From Capitulum mitella (Eukaryota > Arthropoda > Thecostraca > Pollicipedomorpha > Pollicipedidae), in the NCBI GenBank assembly GCA_030062745.1, contig CP099848.1:17905081-17969080 (forward strand): 64,000 nt of DNA, written 5' to 3'. The first letter of the stretch is position 1, and the number at the start of each line of letters is the position of its first letter. Below the pieces are notes generated by a model. That model searched no databases, was not told where the DNA came from, and was given only the letters and a program-made list of their open reading frames with translations. The translations under genes and the position numbers were made by a program. This document shows, piece after piece, positions 13,101 to 25,100 of the stretch.

Positions 13101-16100
13101 GATGGTCATTCATGTGATCTTCGGGAACATTGTGTTAGAATTTACTAAAGTGAAAGGAATAATTCCAGTTTTGATACTAAGGTTCTGAAAAGGACTGAAT
13201 CCATTTCCGATTCATTGTGTTCCCAAAAAGAGTGACCTATCCCAGTTAGGAATGATTCCAATTCTTACCCGTTTGGTTCTAAAAAGGGATGAATCTGATT
13301 CGGATCCATTTCTTTTCAGAACCAAAATCCGATTTTGGTTCTGGAGAGGAATGCATGAATCCATGCATGGATCCGATTCCGCTTCATTGCTTTTCAGAAC
13401 CAAAAGGATAAGAATTGGAACCATCCGTAATTGGAATAAGAGTCATTCCTTTCGGGAAAGAAGTGATTCCAGTTTTAATTCATTTGATAAAAAGAGTTGA
13501 AATTCAGTTCTTAACACCACTGAAATGACCTTTTAACATTTGTTAAATGCGGACTTGGATACGCAGGAAGGCATACAATTACATTGTATGTGTGTAACCT
13601 CTGGAAATTCCTTGCTCTCCGCATTTGGTACTGGTCTGTTCGGAAAAATCATCTCTAATTGGCCGGTACATCGCGCCTGGGTAGTGGGCATAGCCGAGCT
13701 GGACTGCTCAAGTTCACCAGCAAACCCTGCAGCGAGACCGCATCGGCATCGCTGCAGAAACCCCGAGAATTGGTCGCTGGCCAAAAAGGGGCGGAGCCTC
13801 TGTCACCGTCACAGCCGGTGTAACGATACGCCGACAAAGTCCGCGCCCACGGTGCACAGACAGACTGCGAAAATAAATAGAAACAGAAAATAGGAAGCGT
13901 GAGCAACACCACGCTTACATATACTTACAACGGGTATGTAGTGGGTCAACAGGGCCATGCATTTCGTCCGCGGACCGATTGTTGGTCTTCTTTGCCAAGG
14001 GCGCCGGAAGCGGGGATCATCTTTCCATTGCCGATTCATTGTGTCCCAAAAGGAATGGTCGCAATTCCAATGCATTTGTTCAAAAAAAGGCGAAACTCAG
14101 TTCCAAATTTCAGTCAAATGACTTTTAACAAATGTTCATTTGGGTTTAACAAATGCGGGTCCCCTCCCAGCTTCTTTTAATTTAGCATGGACCCATGTGG
14201 GTGTTGGCTAGAAAGCATTGCTTCTCCCCCCCCGCCAACTGTGGAGGAGTTCACATGCCCCTATCTTTTGCTTTTATCCCTCCCAGCCTTCACACGCAGC
14301 ATCCGTTTTAAAAATGTATTTGTAACAAAGCGATTGACGCCACCGACGCCACCACGTTGAGTTCCATTCCATTACCCCAGTCATTAGACTGCGGAGTAGT
14401 TACTGCTTATAACCATGACCCAAAACTAAGTCGGCGCTACCGCAGGAACGCTTCCTCGTGGCGTGGATATCAGATTCAGTACCTGCAGTCGTTGGAGCAT
14501 TGGGCGTTATGTTAATGGGAATCGCACGGAGAGTATGAACCCAAAAGCCCTTTATACGTCCCAAAGTCTTGCCATGCCTTATCATTTGTTTTTGCCGCCG
14601 CCCTTATTTCACGGACGACAGTAGATATCGACAATCAACTGTGACACTGGTCTTATCATTATAGAGTCCTGCACTGGCCCTTCGCCACCGTTGGCGCCGA
14701 CTACATGAAGAAATGTATCCAAAGGGCCGCCGCGCTTTGTTATCGTTGTTTTGTCAGCCAAAGCCATCGCAGAGCTTTGTACCAGATAATGCTCCCCCCA
14801 TCTTCACCTCAAGCATCTTCGCATCCGTAGTTCACATCCCGCTCTGACTCGGCGCTCTGCCCGTGACCGTCCCTATCAAAATACGTTATTGGGGTGTCGC
14901 CGGTGGCGTCACGATCCTCGACCAATGGGAGGCCGGCGTGGGTCGGCTGTCAGCTGGTTAGCCGGTTATGCCGGCTATGTTTGCTTATGGTTTTGACGGG
15001 GTCGGACATCATCTGCTTGCATTTCGAATTTGAGTATATCAGTACATACAGTTTTATCTTTTCGTGAATCCTTTTAAGCTGGCTATGGCGTGGGGTTAAA
15101 AATAAGAAGAGGCTTTGGGGATTGGGACAGTTGCAGGTGATCGAACCTTTTCAGGATGGGTTAGGGGGCAGAGTCTAAGCTATTAGTTGTGGAATAGGCG
15201 AATTTTTCGTGACTGGCTTTTCGTGCATTGTCATGGTTAATGTCGAAATGCATAAAAATGCTGTGATTTAAACGTAGAAGTGCCTTCATGTTTGGTGAAC
15301 GGTGTGCGTGAACAAAGTGTGACGCCTGCGACGTCAGACTGTTTTGGCCGGACGATTGTACCTGGATTTCTGGTGCCTAGGTCAACGCTGGCCGTTGCCA
15401 AAAATGGCACCCGTCCTCCTCACCAGTGTCGCCGTTGCCTAGCAACGGTGGTAGGGCTGCGCACCGCCAGAGAGGAGAGAGTGAGATAACAATGGAATCA
15501 CACTTAAATGCGAGCAGAGAATCATTTCGAACAAGTTGGGATACCTGTATCTGTCAATGATGTGGCCACTGTGTAGATGCAAAACAGTAAGGACTTCTTG
15601 GAAAATGAATTTAAAAAAAAACTTTTAAAAGCGCTGTAATTCCAGTTCCATCGAAAAATAAAAGGAATCATTCCAAGTCTTTTCCGGCCGGCGAGGAATG
15701 ATTCCCAGTTCATTTCATTTTACCAAAATGGTGGAACCATTCTGGAATGATACATTTCTTCCAATTCCAATTCCAATGCACTGCTGGGGAACATATTTTT
15801 GTTCCGTCATGGCGTACAGTTGGGGAAATCACAAGGGCAATATCACGGGAAATACCCAGAAAAGCTGCTGGCGTCGGACGAACATGTACACCAGGATAGC
15901 GAATTTTTGAAAATTTTTGGAAATTTTAGCTGACGTAAACTTGTTCCATAATTTGGTTCACTGGAAGCCCACACACCGATTTTTAACTAAATTGGCGAAT
16001 GTTTAGGGGTCGCGCATCGTCCTTGGAAATGTTGGTTTTTGACCACATTAGCTCATTAGCAACTTCTTACTGAATTAAAATAATTGGCCATGTAGCCGTA

Positions 16101-19100
16101 TTTTCTGAACCTTGCCAGCGAAAGAAGTTGTCTCGTGTACTTTCCAAGTTCGTAAGACACGTGGTTTAGCAGTAACAACCACCGAGAAGCTGGCCTGTAT
16201 TCGATTAGCGTGCAGCATGGAGGTGGCATGATGTTGCTATTACAGCAGGAGCGTTGAGGACCTATTGGAATTATTTGTAAGGTGTGTCGCTCTCGTACCC
16301 CCAAGCTGCACGCGCGCCTATGCGCCGCGAGCGGCTTTTGTTACAGTTGCCGGCGGCGTAGATGAACGGGGAAGTCTGATCCCGAATGTGTTGGAGTGGC
16401 GTTGGGATCAGAGTCCAATGCTGAGCCGAGCTTGTTGCGGCACCCTGACCCTGCCATCCAAATGTTCTCAAATATGGAGTAATTTTGCCCTCTGCGTCGA
16501 GCCAGATAGTACTGGAGGATCTTTATCGTGTCGTGCAACTCCATTACACGACCGCTCCGTGCCTGTCTGAGCCTTTCGGCCTCTGGCCAAATACATATGC
16601 CGGCTAACAGTAAGTTTCTGCCCGACGAAATCGCAAACAACCCTTTGTATAATTGCCACCAATGTAAAGAATGTATCATCCTGTTTCTAACCGTACTTTG
16701 CACTACTTGATTTTCTAAACAATAACAACAAAATCGTAACGATAACGTACCACACAGTAATACCGTGCTGCAGTCGACTGGCGGAGAACAACATTATTCC
16801 GCGGCGGAAAATGTAGTGCCACCAAGGTTAAGGTTATTGACATCAAGGACGTGTAAACCCTGCATGCATCTTCAAGCGATTAATGACGTCATATATAGGA
16901 AAGTTCTATTCTGTTGCCACAAACTGAACTTGGAGGAACTGCTAAATTATTACGCCGTTATATTATTGTATTAGATAATTGTTGGGATGTCTGATATCAG
17001 TATTATTACATTATAACATTTAATACTCGTTAGATTAGGTTGCTAGGTTGGGTTGTGCTGGGCTAGGTTAGATCAGGTTAGGTTAGGTTAGGCTAGGCTA
17101 GGCTAGGTTAGGTTAGGTTAGGTTAGGTTAGGTTACTATGTTAGGCTAGGGTAAATTTTTATTTATTGTTTTATTTCACTTTCTAATATTTTCCAGTTTT
17201 GTTCCGTGATTTTTTGTGCTGGGCTACGTTAGGTTAGGTTAGGTTAGGTTAGGCCAGGCTAGGCTAGGCTAGGTTAGGTTAGGTTAGGTTAGGTTAGGTT
17301 TGGTTACTATGTTAGGCTAGGGTAAATTTTTATTTATTGTTTTATTTCACTTCCTAATATTTTCCAGTTTTGTTCCGTGATTTTTTCAGATATTTTATTT
17401 CACTGCTTTTTGTTTTTTTTGTATTTTTCAAATTGCAACTACGCTTTGTCATCTTTGTAATATTTTTACTTTTTTATTATTATTGTTTATTATTATTATT
17501 ACTACTATTATTATTACTATTATTATTACTATTATTATTTTTACAACGGTTAACTTTTTTATTTTAAAGATAATTTATATCGCATTAGTTATTCCCCCAA
17601 AACTTTTTTATTACTCTTGATTGGACCTTGAGTCCGACCGACGACCAATCAGCGTCGAGATCTCACGTAAACAAACTATTTAACGCAGAAACGTCAAAAA
17701 TCCCTACGCGAGCGTCTGGCGGTTAGCATACCAGTGACGACGCAGTCTGTTTCGGGGGAAATAATGTGTGTTTCAGGTTTTTCCGGCTGAAATCGTAAGT
17801 AATACTTATCAATATTGCATTTGAAACGCCATGCAACCACTACTACGATTATTTTCCCTGGAAGTAAGCGCTCGGGCTGAATCTTACTGTTGACCCATAT
17901 GCCCGTTCTGGGACTCCAGCCCAGTACCTGCCACTTACCAGATCTGTTGTCTGGCTCTTTATTCATTAGGCCACGGCGTAGAGACAGAATTGTGATAAAA
18001 AGCTGTAATTACTGTGGGAAGAGTGGTACTCGCTGCAGAACAGGAAGACGCATGTGAAGGCATGGAGAAATTCTCAGAAAGTCTGGGCAGGATATGGGAC
18101 TTGCGAGCTCCCTATGCTATTGAGTAGATTAAAAGAAACCGACCGCTCTCTAAAAGAAACCGACCGCTCTCAGACGATGCCAAGAAAGAAGACACAGTTT
18201 TACGAGGATCACCGGAGCCCACGTCAGACAACGATGAGTGTGAACGACAAAGTGTTTCTTGCCAAGAGAAAAAGCATCTTTTGGACAACAACCTAGTGCG
18301 TCATTGACTCTCGTCTAGCTCTTCTGCAGCGAGCGCCACTCTTCGCACAGTAATTCCAGCTTTCAACGGCTTTTCTGTCTCTTGACCGTCTTCATGTGCG
18401 CCGTGTTTCAAAATCGTCCACATTGGCCTTGAACGCGGCCTTCTTGTCAGAAGCTCCCTGATTGGCATGGAGGAAGTAGTGGAGACCGTGGCACGTGTTT
18501 GGCAATCTGGCGCCAACGATCAAGGGAGACGGCTGACCAATAAAGGAGGCGTCTGTGGCTGGTCTTAGAGAAGATGGTGCTGTTGTTGGTGCTTCCACAC
18601 GTTGCTCTTTCGCCGAATCAGTAACCTTTAGAGTCGTCCCACTCCTGGCTGTTGTCGGTTTATCTATTGTAAACTCTACGCTCATCAGACAAGGACCAGT
18701 CGCCTCAGTTGTTCCACAGACCCATACTTACCCCACTTTATTCGAACAGATGGCATGACTAGACCTACGCAATCAGAAAACTGATGCCGCGGGCCGCCGC
18801 CGGACGCACGTTAAGCTCCGGCGGTAGACAGGGACGGCACACCTCGCACTAATGCCGCCACCCCTATACCTGTGGTGCTGTGAGGTCCTACCTACATATT
18901 ACTCCACTAATCCTACCCACTACCTTGAGATTCACCGGTCTCCCCGATTCCCACCCAGACCTCCCGGCCGATCAACGCCACCGGCAACTGACAGAAGCCA
19001 CTCGCGGCGCACAGGCGCCCGTGCAGCCCCGGGGTACGAGAGCGGCACACCTCACAAATAATTCCAATAAATAGGTGCTCAACGCTTCTGTTGTATTAGC

Positions 19101-22100
19101 AACACCATGCCACCTCCTGGTCGTTTCTAGAGACGACGTTGTTTTTCATTACCAGGTCAGGTACACGTTGTGCGTGGATCAAATATAGGTCAGCGTCTAG
19201 GTAGCTGTAACATCTAAACTACGTGTCTTTCGAACCTGGAAAATACATGAGACGACTTCTTTCCCTGAAATTATTAAGAAAATATGGCTACATGGTCAGT
19301 TATCTCAGTTCATTAAGAAGTTTGACCGAAAAGTAACATTTTCAAGATCGATGCGCGACCCCTAAATATTGTTCAGCTTTCTTAAAAATCGCTGTGTGCG
19401 CTTCCGGTGAACGAAGCCATTGGACAAACTTAACCCTATTCCCGGTAGGGGGGTGAATCCGCCCCCCCCCCTCGGGTTTTTTGCTTGCTAATTCCAGGCT
19501 TTTTAACGCAACTTCACGAAACTTGGTGACTTTTCCTAGCTATTTTTTCTACGCGCCGTGACAAAACTTCATAATTCTGTTTTGCTCGGAGGCGGAGCCA
19601 GGCAACGTTTTTGGGAGGCACCTCAGGCCATTTTTGGTCATGTTGGGGGTAAAAGGAAAATGTCTGCCCAAAACAGACTTTTTAAAATAGAACTTAAAAC
19701 TTTATATGGATGCATAGCTAAATAGTTGGGCAATATGCAGTTGTAAATTTTGTTCGTCTGAGGTCACTTTAGAAGGTCAGGTCAAGGTCAAAAGTCAAGA
19801 TTTGTTTTTTTTTGCAGTAATTTCGGCGGCGTTTTTTTAAATGCCAAACCCGGAATATATGCGACGTAGCACGATGTCCTCTACTTGTGTACCAAGTTTC
19901 AGCTTGATATCAGGTCGGGTCACGGAGCTGTTACCTAAAATGTCACTGCGCGTACCCTATATCGCAATAGCCATAAAATGAAATTTCTGAAATAGAGTGA
20001 TTTCAAATGATTGAAAACGTTTACAGATAATATTAAATGCACACGACATCATTCCAAGTGACCCCAAGGTCACTGGAGGTCATTTAAGGTCAAAGGTCAC
20101 AAGTCCGTCTGAAGAGCATGTGACCATGACAGTTTCCCCTTTTTCATGTCCCTGGCGCCGCCTATGCTAACATTATACAAACATTGTGATGTGATTTGTA
20201 CTTCTTTAGCATAACATGACTGGCAGAAGCCAAAAAAGTGTTTTTGCTTCTTTTGCCGTTCATTTGTTAGCAAACTAATCCTCCTATTTTTGAAAACCTT
20301 TGAACTCCCATAAATTTTCTCAAAATTTCAGATTTGTATACTCATGGTAAAAGCTCTATCCATAATCTCTCGATTCATGCCAGTTTCATTGAAATCGGTC
20401 GATAAACAACGGAGTTATAAGAAGTCCAAAAGTACCCCTGATTTTGACATTTTTGCCCCCCTGTGTCCACACATTTTAAAATTTTGAAAATTTCTTTTTA
20501 TAAAAATGTAGTTCACGTCATGGCAAATCGCTTGCCGTTTGTTGCGATTAGATCGGATGTGTAGTTCTCGAGATCTTAGGGGGGGGGCGAATCCACCCCC
20601 ATGCCGGGAATCGACCATACCGTCTAGCCCTCCGGGAATAGGGTGAAGCCAACTACAGCTTTCGAAAGAAAATGCAGAAATGCCGCAACCTAACGAACAC
20701 TTGCTCCAGACAAGCCAAATTGTTTGTTAGTGTTGAACTTTGTTTGAAGTTGTCATTTTTTGTCTGTGTAGACAAATGTCATATCCATGATCCCTAGTGC
20801 ACATAATGTGGTGTATAGATTACAGGGTTGTCGGGGTTGGTTGTTAACATTCACTAAGGAGGCTGCTTTCATGAGAAGCAGTACTTATTTTTTTATGAAG
20901 AATACATTTGAAACATGAGGCTTCTTGAGTGTGATGGGTATGGGTCTAGTTACTATTTATCTAGTTATGGGTTTAGTTAAGGTACGTTAGGGTCTAGTGG
21001 TAATTTCTGTCATTGCCACTAATGCTCATCCTGCATCGTGTAGCAGCGGGGTTGACAGAATAAACCAGACCTTGCAAACATGCCCCTGAGGATAATGATG
21101 TCTGTCATTCAAAGGCAGAAGATAGTGCTCTGAGTTCTCGTGGCAGAAATAAACTTAAATGGGAGCAGGGTTTAATTTTATTTTTGCTACTGAATGTTGA
21201 TGAAAACAAAATTAAAGAAATAAGAAGAAAATGAAGTTATGCGGATGGCCATTGTGTTATGTACAGGCCAGTCTGGAAAAGTGTTTACAGATGCGTATTC
21301 AGATTTATTTGTACAGTTACACCGTGAGCCAGGGTTTCAGAGACATCACATTGTTATTCCGGAATGGGAAGTGCATTATTAATTTTGATGTGTGATAAAC
21401 CATGAACACCATTTTTTCCATTGTATCTTCATTTTTCATCACTACATCAGCAGCAGTATTGCCACATGAACAAAAAAAAAAAAAATCAAACTGATTCGTA
21501 AGCACCCAAAACCTAATGTTCAGATGTTGCAATCTTCCACTGTATCCACTGAAGCGAGTTAACCTGGGCTATCTCCATTGTCATTGTGAACCATTACCAG
21601 TTTCTAATTTAATTTCCATCCTAGTGATCAAGGGATCGTAATTACTTTTTAACTTGCCCATTTTATGATTGCATATCTCTTTATGCAGGGATACCTGTAC
21701 ATGGGAATTCGAAGGGGGAAAATCATTGGCGTAGGAAGTCTGCTGAAGTTTAGGGTGCATGATGTGCCTCCCTCTCCCTAGGACCAAAACTACTCGGATT
21801 TTGGGTACTTCATGTTTGTCTTCTGATTGTTCCTCTTTTCGAAAGGTAAGCCATGTTTGTTAAACTTTTTGTTCATGCCGGGAGGGCTCTGCCCCAGCTG
21901 AAATGTTAGCCGGGGCATCGGCCCCCTATAGCAACGACCCCCAGAAAGACGGATTGGGCATGTCTGATCAATGAAGTGTGGGCTGCAAACGCAGGGGTTG
22001 TGATCCCACCGCCTGTTGTACACGCCTACACTTCATGCTTCAGCGAAGCACAAAAAAGTGGGAAGAGGGAGGAGAACGTATGAAGGAGTATGTGCACCGG

Positions 22101-25100
22101 CGGGAAGCCTGAAGGAATCAAGCCTAATACAGCCAGTGACCAGGTTTTTAGAAACGACTTTGATCATGGTGCAAAATTTCACACATTACCCTACCTACAT
22201 GTTATTCAACTGCGCACTATGGAGTAAAGGAAAAAAAAACACTCAGATGTTCTGCGACAAAGATAACTGTTTATTTTTGCATTAACAAACTTTTTTAACA
22301 CTGGGCGGTTTTGGGCCTTGTCCTGACAGAACTTCGTATCGCATTTCTTCGTATCGCGTTTCTTCGTACGCAAAACGTCGTGCGCAAATCTTCGTACCGC
22401 AGATCCTCGTACGCAGATCTTCGTAGGCAAAAGATCCGGAGGCGCAAAACTTCGTAAACGCAAAGTTCATATACGCGTTTCTTCGTGCCCGCAAATCTTA
22501 GCATACGCATTTCTTCGTATACGTATTTCTTCGTACCGCATTTCTGTGTATGTGCAAATCTTATCGCATTTCTTCGTCTCCGTAAAACTTCGCATCCCGT
22601 TTTTTGGGCACTCATAATTTGCCCTCGTGTTTCTGGTCAACGAAGGGCTTCGTGTTGAATTTTTCTCGCATCCCGGCTTTAAACATGAAGTGACTGATGA
22701 CGCAATGACGCGTGATGGCCGCCAGAGGACCCAGCGGCCGAAACATTATTTGAACATCATTATGTTCTGACATCTTAGTCTGAATAATTTTGGCATTTGC
22801 AGGTAAGATATCTTAGATGCCGAGGCTCTCTCCACCCTCCTCGTGGCCGAGGGAGGTCGTGGACTCTGGTCCCGATGGCGCCGGGTTCGAATCCCGGAAA
22901 GAACGAACTGTTTGGCTCGACCATACACAGTGCAGTCTAACCAGAGAGGGTCAATTACACGGGGGCCGAACGCTCCTCAACGCGCCGCTTTGCCCTCTTG
23001 CTCCCTCCCCCCCTCCCCAAGTGCCAGTTCTTGACCACGTCTCCGGGCTGGAGACCCTTTAATGCCGTGGGCGAAGTTTTTTGACCTTATTTTGGCCACG
23101 CGTTCGAGGAGCCTTCAGAGTGCGTAAAAGGATAATAATTAATATGTCCCAGGCATTGTGAATGGTAAGATACGGCTGATTTTCTTTGTTCCAGATCGTG
23201 GCCTTCCTCTTGATCGGCGTGGCGACTTACGGCAAGACGTCCAGCGTCATTACCAGCATCAGCGTGGTAGGCGGCATCGTGGCCTGCGGCGTGTTCCTGC
23301 TGTTCATCGCCGTGATGGGCCTGGTGGGCGCCGTAAAGCACCACCAGGTGCTGCTCTTCTTCTACATGGTGGTGCTGTTCATGCTGTTCCTGATCCAGTT
23401 CAGCGTTGCCTGCGCCTGTTTGGCCGTCAATAGCGAACAGCAGCAGCAGTTGGCCTCCGCAGGCTGGCGGATCGCCGACAACGCCACTAAGACGGACGCC
23501 CAGAACCACTTCCAGTGCTGCGGCTTCAACACCACCGACAACGCCGGCCTCCCTCACGACTTGCAGCACCCGCCCTGCCCGATGGTAAGCGCTGGCCGCC
23601 ACCGCCGCCGCCGCCGGGCGCGGCGGGATGCGACCCTGACCTGAGTGGTGTCCGCAGGGTGCTCGAACCGGCCGCACCGCCCTGTGACCAGGTCACTGAC
23701 CGTTGAGCGCATTGGGTGCCATAGAGCCGTAGCGCGTGCTGAGTGTGTGGGCGGGCTCAGAAGGCGCCGGGAGCTGTTAATGTGGTGAGCGCAATTAAGA
23801 AGTCGGTGCTGAGAAGGAACATTGCGTCAGAGTTTTCTCGTGTTTATATGTTGCATTGGCGTGCGGAAGTGATTCTGACAGATGAACGGTCGTTGCTACT
23901 ACGGCATTGTTGAACAATTCTGGTGAAATTTCTGGAAAACTGACAATGCTTGTTTTGCAGTTGTCAGAGGAATCGTATGGGGGCTGATCGTCACGTCATT
24001 CCATATTTTTTTGCATTTCTGTCCGTGCGATAGCATGATAAGATGTGCTAGAAATTTAGGAAACAGGCACGATAGCTCCCTGCTGAAGTGGGTCGCGGTC
24101 CGGACCCTTTTCAGACACCAGTCGTGTTAGTTCGCGCCCCCTGCCTTGAATTATGTCCGTTTCCTCAGGCACTGATGGCGTTATCCATGTGCGCTCAGTA
24201 TTGTGTACTGGCAGGAGCATGTCCTCCGGTGTCAGTGTGGTCCCAGCCCTCCCTGCCGTCTTTTCTGTGTTGTCGATGCGTGCGCTGCCTGCCTGTGCGT
24301 TAGGACTATGTCCTTGTCTCTGTTCAGGCGGTACCTGGTGTCATTGAGAGATGTGTCTGTTCATGCTGCACCTGCTGTCAGTGGGAGGTGTCATTTCTGC
24401 TCAGGTTGTACCTGGTGTCAGTGAGAAATGTTGTCTGCTCAGGCTGTACCTGGTGTCAGTGGGAGATGTCTCTTCTCGGGCTGTGCCTGGTGTCAGTGGG
24501 AGATGTTGTCTCTGCTCTGGCTGTACCCAGTGCCAGTGGGAGATCTTGTCTGCACAGGCCGTGCCTGGTGTCAGGGATGGTGTCTGCTTAGGCTTTACTG
24601 GGTGTCAGTGGACGATGTTGTTTCTGCTCCGGCTGTACATGGTGTCAGTGAGAGAGGTCATGCGCTGACAGTAACGGTGGTGCGCTGAGCAAGACCGCGC
24701 AGGTGCGTCGTCTGACGGTGCTCCCTTTTTCGCCAGCCTTGCTGCCCGTCCAGCACGAACCCGAAACAGTGCTGCATGGGCACCGCCTGTCCGGGCTGCG
24801 GTCCCTGCGTCACCCAGCTGAACGAAGCCATCAACTCGGGCCTGCGCGCCAGCGGCGGCATCGGCCTCTTCTTCAGTCTTACCGAGGTTAGTGGCGCCCA
24901 CGCGACGTGTCTACCCCCCCCCCTCCTGTCAACCGGCCAGCGTACTAACTCTGTGGTGCTGAGCTCCCGTTGAGCCGGCCGCCGGCCGTCGTGCGTCAGG
25001 GGTCGGCACGCCGCGGGCCGCTCTGTGCTAACGGCGGCGGGCGGTGCTGGTTCGCAGTTGGTCGGCGTGTGGGCGACTCACCGCTACCGCCAGCACAAAG

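Noticed and set aside
17034-17390. True chromosome end
   Set aside because: Only short imperfect TTAGG runs flanked by unique sequence on both sides, inside a gene's intron.
22841-22900. Functional tRNA-Ser/Leu gene
   Set aside because: A and B boxes are good, but the acceptor and variable regions do not fold correctly, and the following body recurs with the second SINE copy.
23087-23677. Minus-strand 196-codon frame over tetraspanin exon 2
   Set aside because: Antisense shadow of a GC3-rich exon; His/Gln/Glu-rich composition mirrors the sense codons.
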